A DNA stretch of 39,844 bases from UBA1081 sp045636025 (GCA_045636025.1 JAZTWP010000014.1:1-39844), one strand, 5' to 3'. Shown: positions 9,893-18,418, numbered from the stretch's first letter. The notes: generated by a model not told the origin, from the sequence alone. A program made the numbers and translations.

Positions 9893-10573
9893 ATGAAAAC
9901 ATTACCTTTGATTTTTGCTGCATTTTCTGCCCTGATGCCTGTAATAACACAAAAAACAGGGCTTTCATCTAAATACGGATTTAAAATAAAAATGCTTTGT
10001 GCATTTATGTATCTTGCCACGGGTGTTTTATCGGCAGTTGCCCTTTACAGAGTAACGCTTTATTCACTCCTGATACTTACTGCACTTATTTTCGGTATTC
10101 TCGGCGACTTTTTCCTGAGCTATAAAGAAGACAGATATTTTCCTGTCGGAATTCTGTTCTTTGCACTCGGACATATTGTTTACAGCGTCACATTCCTTCT
10201 TGTCGGTGAAATGAGGGCAATTGATTATATAGTCCCCGTTCTTATTCTGACGATGATTATGTTCATTCCCATAGTTTTCATTATAAAAGTAAAAATTGAC
10301 TTAGGAAAGCTTGAAATCCCCATTCTTATCTATGGTTTGATTCTTCTGTTTTTCTTTGTCTGTGGTGTCACAAAAGGTATTATTGCAATCAGAGCCGGTA
10401 ATCTCTCCTTTGGATTGTGCATGATTCTCGGTGCAAGTCTTTTTATTGCATCAGATATAATGTTGGGGCTCAAATCGGGCGGAATGGAACTGCCGGAGAT
10501 TCTCCGTCACGCAGTGACTTATACTTATTTTCCTGCGCAGACACTTTTTGCCCTGAGTATTTATTTTCAATAG
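9893..10573 (+). CDS. YhhN/TMEM86-family membrane protein, lysoplasmalogenase-like
   Basis: The 226-residue protein has about eight hydrophobic helices and matches the YhhN pattern: GILGDFFLSYKEDRYFPVGI, FALGHIVYSVTF, and GASLFIASDIMLGL near the C-terminus. Characterised members (TMEM86B, Legionella YhhN) hydrolyse the vinyl ether bond of lysoplasmalogens. Plasmalogens are common in anaerobic Clostridia, so the assignment suits the host. It starts 7 bases after the metallophosphoesterase stop, with only a weak ribosome binding site, which suggests translational coupling. Its place among phosphoesterase genes hints at a lipid or glycerophospho-compound theme (inference). Confidence 0.8.
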   Translation: MKTLPLIFAAFSALMPVITQKTGLSSKYGFKIKMLCAFMYLATGVLSAVALYRVTLYSLLILTALIFGILGDFFLSYKEDRYFPVGILFFALGHIVYSVTFLLVGEMRAIDYIVPVLILTMIMFIPIVFIIKVKIDLGKLEIPILIYGLILLFFFVCGVTKGIIAIRAGNLSFGLCMILGASLFIASDIMLGLKSGGMELPEILRHAVTYTYFPAQTLFALSIYFQ

Positions 10574-10582
10574 GATGATATT

Positions 10583-11785
10583 ATGAACGATAAATTTATT
10601 CCCGTTATGCGTTTTACAGTATGCAGCGACTCACATATTGAGGGCATCGGCGCGTCTGGATACAGAAGACTGAAAAAGGCAGTTGACATCTCTTTTGCAT
10701 TTGCAGAAAAAGATGAATTTTATAAAAACCTTGATGCTTTTCTTATTGCAGGTGATATCACCGATAAGGGCAGAAAAGAGGAATTTGATGCCTTTAAGCT
10801 TATTTATGATTATGCAACGGAAAAAGACACTGAGGTTTTATGTGTTGTTGCAAAGGGGCATGATTCAATAAGTATGGGGAAGAAATCCCTGACATATTAT
10901 AATTCCCTGACAAATCAGCCGACCGATTTTCATACGGTTATCGGCGGATATCATTTTATCGGGCTTTCAACCTGTAAACTGCCCGAAATATATTATACAC
11001 CGATGCAGAAGAAATGGCTTATAAAAGAGCTTGATAAAGCTGTTGCGGATACTCCCGATAAGCCTGTTTTTCTGATGCATCACGAACACGTCAAATACAC
11101 CGTTTACGGAAGCGGTGATATTGACGGTTGGGGGCACGATTTTTTTACTCCGATACTGAAAAACTATCCGAACGTGGTTGATTTTTCAGGTCATTCGCAT
11201 TATCCTATAAATGACCCTCGGTCTCTGTGGCAGAATGAGTATACGGCAGTCGGTACGGGTTCTCTGAAATATACGGAGCTTACGGTGGATGGTGAACGAA
11301 AAATTCACCCCGAAAACCGAAGTGACTGCGGTAATTTCTGGACTGTTGAAATTGACAAAGACAATAATCTGCACCTTCTGGGCATAGATTGTGAAGCAGA
11401 AAAAATACTGTGTGAGCATTATCTCTCAAATCCTGCCGATAAAAACAACAGAGAATATACCGAAGAAAAACAACGGCTCAGAAGCAAGCCACCTGTTTTT
11501 TCCGATAATGAGGAAATCACAATAAAAGACGGTTATATTGAATATCCTGCTGCTAAGAGTACAGACGGTATGCCCGTATTTATTTACAGAGTATCTGTTT
11601 CTGATAAAAACGGAAAAGAAGTCGCAAACGGAAAAACTCTTCCGTCATATTATCTTTATAATTCGGAAGACAGACTAAAAACAAATATCGGTTTTCTCGA
11701 AAATGGTATGTACTCGATTAAAATCAAGGCTGAAACCGCTTACGGTGTACAGTCGGAAGCATTAGAAAAAACAATTGAGATATAA
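10583..11785 (+). CDS. cytosolic metallophosphoesterase with altered GNH motif
   Basis: The 400-residue calcineurin-like protein lacks a signal peptide. It has DSH at 16-18, AGDI at 56-59, MHHEH, and GHSHYPINDPRS. The C-terminal 100 residues look like a fibronectin/Ig-type beta domain (VFIYRVSVSDKNGKEV). It is a clear paralogue of the 16265-17605 protein (shared FSGHSH-P-NDPRS region), but the GNHE block is replaced by KGHD at 91-94: the asparagine that normally bridges to metal and phosphate is glycine 92. Activity could be reduced or changed. It starts 9 bases after the YhhN gene with AGGATGA upstream, and is followed 12 bases later by a sugar symporter. Confidence 0.82.
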   Translation: MNDKFIPVMRFTVCSDSHIEGIGASGYRRLKKAVDISFAFAEKDEFYKNLDAFLIAGDITDKGRKEEFDAFKLIYDYATEKDTEVLCVVAKGHDSISMGKKSLTYYNSLTNQPTDFHTVIGGYHFIGLSTCKLPEIYYTPMQKKWLIKELDKAVADTPDKPVFLMHHEHVKYTVYGSGDIDGWGHDFFTPILKNYPNVVDFSGHSHYPINDPRSLWQNEYTAVGTGSLKYTELTVDGERKIHPENRSDCGNFWTVEIDKDNNLHLLGIDCEAEKILCEHYLSNPADKNNREYTEEKQRLRSKPPVFSDNEEITIKDGYIEYPAAKSTDGMPVFIYRVSVSDKNGKEVANGKTLPSYYLYNSEDRLKTNIGFLENGMYSIKIKAETAYGVQSEALEKTIEI

Positions 11786-11797
11786 GGAGAAGTTAAA

Positions 11798-13255
11798 ATG
11801 GGAAAATTTAAAGAAAAATTCAATCAATTCAAAAACAATCCTGATGTAGCATTAAAAGAACAGGTGGGCTATGTTTCGGGCGTATTCGGAAACTGTATGG
11901 GACAGGATTCTGTCGGCACATATACCGACCAATTTATGTATGACTATATGGGACTTGACCCAAAGCAAGTTGTTTCAATGAAGTCGGTAACAACAGTTGT
12001 GAATATATTTATTGCACCAATTATCGGTGCTATGCTTGACGGCAACCGATCAAAAAAAGGTAACGCAAGAACATTTATGAGGGCTTCGGCAATCCCTTTT
12101 ACACTCGCATCGGTACTACTCTTTGTTGTGCCTTCTTCATCAATTATGTTCAATTTCATATGGAGCTTTATACTCTTCCTGACATTCAACATTGCAGATA
12201 CATTCTTTGATGTTGCACTTTCAACTCTTTCCGTCAGAATGACTCCGAATGCAAAATCAAGAAAGAATTTCTACACCGTGGCTCAGGTTGCTTCAACTCT
12301 CGGTTCAATGCTTCCCGGTGGTGTTGTTCCCATTATAATTGATATGATGGACGGCGACTATAATTCCGAGAAATGGGCCTTCTTCTCCGTTGCTCTGTTT
12401 TTCGGCATACTCGGTCTGTTCTCAATGCTTGTTCCTTGTTTTACACTCAAAGAACGCAATCTTGTTCTTCCTCCGAAAGATAACAAAAAGGTGAAAATTG
12501 ACTATAAGCTTATTCTTCTCAACAGACCTCTTCTTCTCCTTTCACTCAGTTCATGTATCGAATCAATAAGACAGGTCTGCTACAATTCACTTCCCTTCTT
12601 CTATAAACAGACTCTTAATAACTACGGAATGAAAACTTATGTTGAAATTGCAAGCTCTGCACTTTCATACGGCGGACTTTGCTCCGTTCCTTTCATCGGC
12701 AAAAAGCTTTCATCAAGAGATATTGTTGTTCTCGGTTATTTACATACGGCAATCTGCTATATTCTCCTCTTTATCTGCGGTTATAAGAACCTCTGGATTG
12801 TAGGTATTCTTATTGCTCTCGGAGGACTTCCCAATGCAGGTACATCTGCAGCAAAACGAATTCTTCTTGCAGACTCAACCGATTATATGGAATGGAAGAG
12901 CTATAAAAAATACGGTATTGCACAGCGTAATGAGGGTATGATTTTTGCATTCAGCACAATGGTTTCAAGAATTACTGCACTCTGGAAAGAAATTCTTATC
13001 AACGGTGGTCTTGCCCTTATCGGTTATCAGAGTGCGCAGAATATCGGCGGACAGATGGTTGAGGCTGTTCAGACTCCCGAAACATTGCACGGCATTTTCC
13101 TGCTTGTTGCAATCCCCGGAATCATCGGTAACCTTATTCCCGCAATTATTATGATGTTTGATAACTTCACAGGCAAACGCAAGGAAAAAATTATGGCAGA
13201 ACTTGAAGAAATCAGAGCTGAAGCCAGAGCAAAGAGTGAAGCCGAAACAGTATAA
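11798..13255 (+). CDS. GPH-family sugar:cation symporter (MFS), second copy
   Basis: This 485-residue polytopic protein belongs to the same glycoside-pentoside-hexuronide:cation symporter family as the 434-1942 protein, with a similar helix pattern and a charged cytoplasmic C-terminus (ELEEIRAEARAKSEAE). Polar segments such as NIADTFFDVALSTLSVRMTP lie between helices 3 and 5 and ADSTDYMEWKSYKKYG in the second half; the latter block is typical of GPH transporters. It has a strong AAGGAG ribosome binding site. Its position between the phosphoesterases and the GH63-like hydrolase suggests it imports the substrate that this operon degrades. The substrate is unknown. Confidence 0.82.
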   Translation: MGKFKEKFNQFKNNPDVALKEQVGYVSGVFGNCMGQDSVGTYTDQFMYDYMGLDPKQVVSMKSVTTVVNIFIAPIIGAMLDGNRSKKGNARTFMRASAIPFTLASVLLFVVPSSSIMFNFIWSFILFLTFNIADTFFDVALSTLSVRMTPNAKSRKNFYTVAQVASTLGSMLPGGVVPIIIDMMDGDYNSEKWAFFSVALFFGILGLFSMLVPCFTLKERNLVLPPKDNKKVKIDYKLILLNRPLLLLSLSSCIESIRQVCYNSLPFFYKQTLNNYGMKTYVEIASSALSYGGLCSVPFIGKKLSSRDIVVLGYLHTAICYILLFICGYKNLWIVGILIALGGLPNAGTSAAKRILLADSTDYMEWKSYKKYGIAQRNEGMIFAFSTMVSRITALWKEILINGGLALIGYQSAQNIGGQMVEAVQTPETLHGIFLLVAIPGIIGNLIPAIIMMFDNFTGKRKEKIMAELEEIRAEARAKSEAETV

Positions 13256-13261
13256 GAAACT

Positions 13262-14287
13262 ATGAAAAATGTAAAAGAAAACAGAAGCAAAAAGACTTCT
13301 TTAATTTTGAAAATTGTAAGAATAACAGTTATTTGTATTGCTGTAATCGGTATTGTGGTTTTGGGGCTTTATACACTTGTTACTCATCAGTGGCAGGATG
13401 AGCCTGTAAATTACAGCGTAACGAATAAGTATATCACTCAGCTTGGTGATACTATGGTTTCAGCTCATCGTGCAGGCAAAAAGCTTTTTCCGCAAGGCAC
13501 GATGATGGCTTTTGAAGGTTGTGTGAATTCCGAAGTTTTTGAAACTGATATTTTTGAATTTGACGTACGTATAACAGCGGATGAAAAGCTGATTATTCTT
13601 CACGATGAAACCCTTGATGAATTAACCGATGCTGTTGAATATTTCGGCAAAACCGAAAACTATCCCTCAAATTACAACTATAATGAAATTTACAATCTCA
13701 ATTTCGGTGAATATTTCAAAGATAAAGACGGAAAAACACCGTACAAGGGGCTTCGTGGTGATGACATACCCGATAATCTGAGAGTTGCAACCGTAAGTGA
13801 TGCATTGACATATCTTGAAAATAACGGCAGATATTATTTCAGCATCGAAATCAAAGACAACGGTGATCTCGGTATCAGAGCTGCCGATATTCTTTATGAT
13901 ATTCTTTCCGAAATGAATATCATTGACCGCACGATTGTTGCATCCTTCAATAAAAAGGTCCTCAAACATCTTGATGAAAATTATCCCGACCTTACCCGTA
14001 TAGCTTACAATGTTGAAGTTTTCGGGCTGTATCTTGATTCGCTTTTTGATATTGACAGACCTGAAGGATATTATAAATTTAATGTTTTACAGGTGCCGCC
14101 TGACAAATATATCGTGAATCTCGGCACTTCAAAACTTGTAAATTACGCTCACAAAAACAATATCGCAGTTCAGTACTGGACAATCAACGATGCTGAAAAA
14201 ATGACATTTCTGCAGGGTATAGGTGCAGATGCCGTCATCACGGACAGTCCCGATGTGGGATATGATGTGCTCAAGGCTCAGTCTTGA
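13262..14287 (+). CDS. membrane-anchored glycerophosphodiester phosphodiesterase-like protein
   Basis: The 341-residue protein has an N-terminal membrane helix (about residues 18-40) and a GDPD-type TIM barrel outside. Visible motifs are AHRAG (H69, R70), FEFDVRIT (E99, D101), LHDETLDELTD (H114, D115), YFSIEIK, and ITDSPDVG at the end. GDPD enzymes split glycerophosphodiesters to glycerol-3-phosphate and an alcohol. The usual PENT motif reads PQGT (Q78), so a metal-ligand glutamate is replaced by glutamine; the enzyme may be altered or inactive. It starts 6 bases after the symporter gene with a weak ribosome binding site, and its stop lies just before the GH63-like gene. Confidence 0.82.
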   Translation: MKNVKENRSKKTSLILKIVRITVICIAVIGIVVLGLYTLVTHQWQDEPVNYSVTNKYITQLGDTMVSAHRAGKKLFPQGTMMAFEGCVNSEVFETDIFEFDVRITADEKLIILHDETLDELTDAVEYFGKTENYPSNYNYNEIYNLNFGEYFKDKDGKTPYKGLRGDDIPDNLRVATVSDALTYLENNGRYYFSIEIKDNGDLGIRAADILYDILSEMNIIDRTIVASFNKKVLKHLDENYPDLTRIAYNVEVFGLYLDSLFDIDRPEGYYKFNVLQVPPDKYIVNLGTSKLVNYAHKNNIAVQYWTINDAEKMTFLQGIGADAVITDSPDVGYDVLKAQS

Positions 14288-14310
14288 AAATAAAGGAGAA
14301 ATTAAAATAT

Positions 14311-15987
14311 ATGATACCGAAAAAATGGGGTCAGGGACAGCTTTTTGCATTTTCTGCCCTTGACGGAGATTCATTTTTTACCGATGACCTTGCAGGCACG
14401 CTCTCTGGGGATAAAATCGGTGTTATATTTGAACTCCATACACGCAGAACACTTTATTCAGGTGATATCAACAAGGATTTATCACCTGAAATCACCGGTG
14501 TTGCGTCAGATATGATTGAAGTTCACACTCAGAAAGGTGATTTCAGCATCATTTTTGCCGGAAGACATCTTGTTGTTGGTGAATATATTCCGGAAGCGGG
14601 TGTTTTTGTAAGCCCCGGCGGTGAATGTGATATTATCAGAAAAGACAATATTGAAATTCACAACACGCATGACGGTGACTACACGGCACTTTATAAAAAA
14701 GACGGCAGATTTGCATTCAGTTACGGCAAGAGTGAAGAAGAAGTTATCGCTCTGTGCAAAAAAGGTCTGACAGCTGATATTGCTGAACTGAAAGCAGAAA
14801 AACTGAAATTCTTTGAGAATGAAACCGACACTCAATATCCGTATCTTTACGCCAAATGCTTAAGCGTAATGAAAAGTCAGCTTTATTCTCCCGAGGGCAA
14901 TATAAAAAGAATATGGTCAACGCCCGACCGTCTGCCTCACAGGAATATGTGGTTGTGGGATTCCGTTTTTCATGCAATCGGACACAGACACTTTGATACG
15001 GATATCGCACAGAATCTCATTCTTGCCCTTTTTGATGTGCAGAATGAAGACGGATTCATTCCCCACATGGCAAAACCTGATTTCAAATCAGGCGTAACTC
15101 AGCCTCCCGTTATCGGATGGGGTGCGTGGGCAGTTTATGAAAAAAGCGGTGACAAAGAGTTTCTGAGAACTGTTTTTGAGCATAACAAAGCATTTCTTCT
15201 GTGGTGTCAGGACAACAGAAGAAAAACAGAAAAAGAACTTTATTCGTGGCACACAAAACCTGAACTCAATAACCGTTGCGATGAATCAGGAATGGATAAT
15301 TCACCGAGATTTGACACTCAGAGTGACCTTTTTGCAATAGACCTTTCATGTTATATGGCAAATGAAACACGTATTATGAAAAAAATTGCAGAAGAACTCG
15401 GTGATACAAAAAATGCTGAATTATTCAGCTTATGGCACGAAAAAATAAAAGCCGATATAAACAGCACACTCTGGTGTCAAGACGACGGTTTTTATTATGA
15501 TTATGATATTGATAATAATTGTTTCAATAAAGTGCAGTCAGTTGCATCATTCCTGCCTGTTTTTGCAGGTGTCTGCGATGATATTCAATGCAAAAAGCTG
15601 ATTACTCATCTTGAAAATCCCGATGAATTCGGCACTGAATTCCCCATACCGAGTATATCAAAGACGGATAAAACCTTCGGCTCTGATATGTGGAGAGGCC
15701 CCGTGTGGATTAACTATAACTATATGATTTCGGCAGGACTTGCAGATTACGGATATGTCACTTTGTCACGAAAAATTAAAGATAAAACTCTTGATGTTAT
15801 AAATGGATGGTATAACCGTACAGGTACGGTTTACGAATTCTATGACAGTGAAAACAAAACACCTCCTTTTTGCTTTAACAGAAAAGGAAAGGTACACGAG
15901 CCCTATGATTTCAGAGTGAAATATCAGGCCATAAGAGATTATGGATGGAGTGTTACCCTGGCGTTTGATTTACTGAATAATGAATAA
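14311..15987 (+). CDS. GH63-like (clan GH-G) glycosidase
   Basis: This 558-residue protein has an N-terminal beta domain (about residues 1-160) and a C-terminal (alpha/alpha)6 toroid. Landmarks are MWLWDSVFHAIG with NEDGFIPHM, then DESGMDNSPRFD where clan GH-G enzymes carry the catalytic acid, GSDMWRGPVWINYNY, and GTVYEFYDSEN carrying the likely catalytic base. Relatives include E. coli YgjK-type glucosidases and mannosylglycerate/glucosylglycerate hydrolases. There is no signal peptide, so it is cytosolic. ATG 14311 is chosen because AAAGGAGA is 12 bases upstream; TTG 14284 overlaps the previous stop and has no ribosome binding site. It ends the operon and is followed by a strong terminator. 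Confidence 0.8.
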   Translation: MIPKKWGQGQLFAFSALDGDSFFTDDLAGTLSGDKIGVIFELHTRRTLYSGDINKDLSPEITGVASDMIEVHTQKGDFSIIFAGRHLVVGEYIPEAGVFVSPGGECDIIRKDNIEIHNTHDGDYTALYKKDGRFAFSYGKSEEEVIALCKKGLTADIAELKAEKLKFFENETDTQYPYLYAKCLSVMKSQLYSPEGNIKRIWSTPDRLPHRNMWLWDSVFHAIGHRHFDTDIAQNLILALFDVQNEDGFIPHMAKPDFKSGVTQPPVIGWGAWAVYEKSGDKEFLRTVFEHNKAFLLWCQDNRRKTEKELYSWHTKPELNNRCDESGMDNSPRFDTQSDLFAIDLSCYMANETRIMKKIAEELGDTKNAELFSLWHEKIKADINSTLWCQDDGFYYDYDIDNNCFNKVQSVASFLPVFAGVCDDIQCKKLITHLENPDEFGTEFPIPSISKTDKTFGSDMWRGPVWINYNYMISAGLADYGYVTLSRKIKDKTLDVINGWYNRTGTVYEFYDSENKTPPFCFNRKGKVHEPYDFRVKYQAIRDYGWSVTLAFDLLNNE

Positions 15988-15993
15988 AAGATT

Positions 15994-16026
15994 AAGCACG
16001 GCTTTCAGCTAAGCCGTGCTTTTTTC
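15994..16026 (+). terminator. rho-independent terminator of the 8797-15987 operon
   Basis: A perfect 11-base stem (AAGCACGGCTT at 15994-16004, AAGCCGTGCTT at 16011-16021) with a six-base loop is followed directly by a T run. It begins 7 bases after the GH63-like stop codon. Confidence 0.92.
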
Positions 16027-16057
16027 ATACATGCATTAATCTCTCATATACATTACT

Positions 16058-16138
16058 GAACCACTGGCAACGGTTGGAAATGGCTGTATATAGCGCTTTC
16101 TTAGACACAAAATTTACAACGAAGCAGAAAATCTGCTC
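16058..16138 (+). repeat. dispersed repeat, copy A
   Basis: The first 44 bases (16058-16101, beginning GAACCACTGGCAACGG and ending TAGCGCTTTCT) are identical to 18324-18367. Similarity continues, with some changes, through a GCAG-AAAT-CTGC hairpin to about 16138. Flanks on both sides differ between the copies, so the unit is about 80 bp. In this copy the closing hairpin has a six-base stem and no T tail. The copy lies in the 277-base gap between the GH63-like gene and the convergent metallophosphoesterase gene, where I see no gene. Confidence 0.85.
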
Positions 16139-16184
16139 AGATAATTCAGCATAAAATTGATTATTGTAAGGGGGCTTCAACAAC

Positions 16185-16231
16185 AAAAAGGACTACATTC
16201 CTACCTTTTCGGTAAGTTTGTAGTCCTTTTT
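16185..16231. terminator. bidirectional terminator
   Basis: A perfect 13-base stem pairs AAAAAGGACTACA (16185-16197) with TGTAGTCCTTTTT (16219-16231) around a 21-base loop that can itself pair weakly (ACC/GGT). The U-rich arms serve both strands; the main client is the leftward metallophosphoesterase gene ending at 16265. Confidence 0.85.
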
Positions 16232-16264
16232 CTTTCAGGCTGTTTTTTACAGCCACTTAATTAT

Positions 16265-17605
16265 TTATACCTTAACTGTCATTATCACAGGTTCTGATTT
16301 ATACTTATATGCACTTTCGGCTGTGACTGTGAGAGTGTATGTCTTTCCTTTTTCGAGGATGTCTTTTTCGACAGTAAATCCGTCTGTATTTTCATCATCA
16401 ATGATGTAATAGGGAGCGACAAAATCTATTTTGTACACTTCTTTGCCCTTTTCGTCGGTGATTTTAACATCATATCCGTGAACGATGTATCCATCGGGGA
16501 CTTTCGCTTGAGTAAATGAAATTCTGTAATTGCCGTTTTCATCGGTTACGGCAGAAGCCTTTGCATTTTCAGGGAAAACGGGAGTTTCATCATGAGCTTT
16601 CATGTTTTTATATGTATATGCAAAAGTGTCAGCGTCGTTCACATTTTCAATGAAGTAATCGCAGAAGAATGTATCTGAAATCAGGTCATAGCCTCTGATT
16701 CTGACTCTGCCAACATTGTCAGCTTCAACAACACAGAATTGTGCGGCATCTTCGTATCTTTCGGGGTGATGTCCAATCACATAGTTCTTGTCTGTTTCAA
16801 ATCTTGCCATTGCACCCACACCGACTGATGTATATGAACTCTGATTGATGCTTCTGGGGTCATTCATCGGGAAATGTGAATGTCCCGAAAAATTTATAAC
16901 CTTGCTGTTCCCTGCGAAGACGGGGTTAAGCTGAGGTGAGCACCAGAAACTGCTTCCGTAGACGGTGCCGAAGGGATGAGGATGCTGAAAAACAAGAATC
17001 GGTTTGTCACAGGCTGTTTCTTCTGCATTGTGGATTTCGTCACTGAGCCATTTTACACTTTTGGGTGTGAATGTCCACTCTGTCAGCATTTTTTCACCAG
17101 AAAAACTGATACATGTAAAACCGTTAATCTCCGTAACCGTATTCAGACCGTGAGGGAAATGCTTTTCAAACTTTTCCTTGTAGTCATCGTGCTTGAATTC
17201 GTGGTTTCCGCACACATTTATGCAGACGGTCTCTTCCCTGATATGTTCTTTGAGTGTATTCACATAATTCTCATAATCACTGTCCGTGCCGATACTTGTA
17301 AAATCTCCCAGACCGAAAAATCCGTCAACGCCCTTATAGGTGCTGTCGTTGTCAAAAAGCGCATAAGCCGTGTCAATGGCATCTGCAAGGTTTTCGTTTT
17401 CGTTGTGAGTGTCGGTGTAAACAACAAGCCTTACGGCAGGTCTGAAATCATCGGGTACAACGGGTAAGCTTTCCGTAACAGAGCCCTTTGACATCTGTGC
17501 CGCACCCCATAAAAGAGTCACGATACAACACAAAGCGAGAAAACTGATAATCGTGCCGAAGATAATGCAGATAATTTTTGCAGTAATTCTAAGTGCTTTT
17601 TTCAT
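16265..17605 (-). CDS. membrane-anchored metallophosphoesterase with C-terminal beta domain
   Basis: The 446-residue protein has an N-terminal transmembrane helix (about residues 9-33), then a complete calcineurin-like domain: DTH at 65-67, GLGD at 98-101, CGNHE at 132-136, FQHPHPFG, and FSGHSHFPMNDPRS. Residues about 345-446 resemble a fibronectin-III-like beta domain. It is a paralogue of the 10583-11785 protein, but keeps the metal-site asparagine that the other has lost and adds a membrane anchor, so the pair may act on both sides of the membrane on related phosphoesters (inference). It is a single-gene transcript with its own promoter (17630-17658) and terminator. Confidence 0.87.
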   Translation of the reverse strand: MKKALRITAKIICIIFGTIISFLALCCIVTLLWGAAQMSKGSVTESLPVVPDDFRPAVRLVVYTDTHNENENLADAIDTAYALFDNDSTYKGVDGFFGLGDFTSIGTDSDYENYVNTLKEHIREETVCINVCGNHEFKHDDYKEKFEKHFPHGLNTVTEINGFTCISFSGEKMLTEWTFTPKSVKWLSDEIHNAEETACDKPILVFQHPHPFGTVYGSSFWCSPQLNPVFAGNSKVINFSGHSHFPMNDPRSINQSSYTSVGVGAMARFETDKNYVIGHHPERYEDAAQFCVVEADNVGRVRIRGYDLISDTFFCDYFIENVNDADTFAYTYKNMKAHDETPVFPENAKASAVTDENGNYRISFTQAKVPDGYIVHGYDVKITDEKGKEVYKIDFVAPYYIIDDENTDGFTVEKDILEKGKTYTLTVTAESAYKYKSEPVIMTVKV

Positions 17606-17629
17606 ATTGAGTCACCCTCTTCTGATTCA

Positions 17630-17658
17630 ATAATATACCTGATAAAGAAATAAGTCAA
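17630..17658 (-). promoter_or_regulatory. promoter of the leftward metallophosphoesterase gene
   Basis: On the minus strand TTGACT (17658-17653), a 17-base spacer and TATTAT (17635-17630) lie 25 bases before the ATG, with GAGGGTGA as ribosome binding site. The boxes and spacing are the same as in the AraC promoter at 8678-8706. Confidence 0.75.
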
Positions 17659-17798
17659 TATGCAACTCCACGGAAAGTAGATTGCCGTTTCGTTTTCTTT
17701 CTGCTATTATATCAATGAATCAGTAATCGTAAAAACATATTAAACCTGAGTTTTCATACAGAAATAATCATAACATATAAATTAGTGAGGTGGTTTAT

Positions 17799-18359
17799 AT
17801 GAAGATATTATCTGTCAGACTGAAATCTGTAATTATAACTGCATTTGTTATGATTGTCGTTGTTTTTGGGATATTTTTTACGGCTCATACTTTATCTGAT
17901 GCGGTGTCAGGTGAAGCGAGGATGATACCCATTTACAATGTTGACACGCCTGAAAACAAGGTTGCGGTCACATTCAACTGTGCAGTCGGCAATTCCGATA
18001 TGGATGATATTCTCGTAACGCTTGATAAATACAATGTCAAGGCGACGTTTTTTCTGCTTGGCTCCTGGGCGGATGATTACCCCGAAGAAGTACAGAAAAT
18101 TTATGATAAAGGGCACGAAATCGGCAATCACGGTTATTCACACAAAGATTTGCCGACGATGAATTATGAAGATATACTGCTCGATATTCAGAAATGTAAC
18201 GAAACAGTAAGAAACATTACAGGACACTCTCCCACCCTTTTCAGAGCCCCATCAGGAGCTTACGATAACAAAACAATCTCCGCCGCAGAAAATCTCGGCA
18301 TGGTAACGATCCAATGGGATGTGGAACCACTGGCAACGGTTGGAAATGGCTGTATATAG
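17799..18359 (+). pseudogene. polysaccharide deacetylase (NodB-type), truncated by repeat
   Basis: 186 residues remain of a protein that normally needs about 240-280. There is a membrane helix (about 10-30), then a NodB homology domain: motif 1 TFNCAVGN, motif 2 NHGYSH (H111, H115), motif 3 RAPSG (149-153) and the WDV of motif 4. Then the frame enters the dispersed repeat exactly at codon 176 (base 18324), and the last eleven residues are repeat-encoded. Motif 5 (the LxxH segment) is missing. In motif 1 the usual catalytic aspartate is asparagine 60, in a PdaB-like context. ATG 17799 is chosen with GAGG 8 bases upstream; GTG 17790 is less likely. The product is probably non-functional. Confidence 0.8.
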
Positions 18360-18405
18360 CGCTTTCTGAAACACGAAAATAACAAACGGAGCAGGAAATC
18401 TGCTC
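18324..18405 (+). repeat. dispersed repeat, copy B, at the deacetylase break
   Basis: Bases 18324-18367 are identical to 16058-16101, and similarity continues to the end of a strong hairpin. The left edge coincides with the point where the deacetylase frame loses homology. The right side leads into the AT-rich defence island. Inside the 44-base core are a possible AACC/GGTT stem and the near-palindrome GCTGTATATAGC. I do not know the element class; it could be a small mobile unit, an integration scar or the end of a lost larger element. Confidence 0.85.
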
Positions 18406-18418
18406 CGTTTTGCTTTTG
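18384..18418 (+). terminator. terminator hairpin at the end of repeat copy B
   Basis: An 11-base perfect stem (AAACGGAGCAG 18384-18394, CTGCTCCGTTT 18400-18410) with a five-base loop is followed by TGCTTTTGTTT. It shields the defence island from read-through from the deacetylase side. Confidence 0.75.

Noticed and set aside
16976..17467. Plus-strand open frame of 163 codons inside the leftward metallophosphoesterase gene
   Set aside because: It is antisense to a protein with all metallophosphoesterase motifs and has no supporting signal.
16058..18405. The two repeat copies as attL and attR of an element carrying the third metallophosphoesterase and the deacetylase
   Set aside because: There is no integrase between them, the enclosed genes match the flanking metabolism in composition, and the truncated deacetylase lies inside. 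Kept only as a repeat of unknown class.
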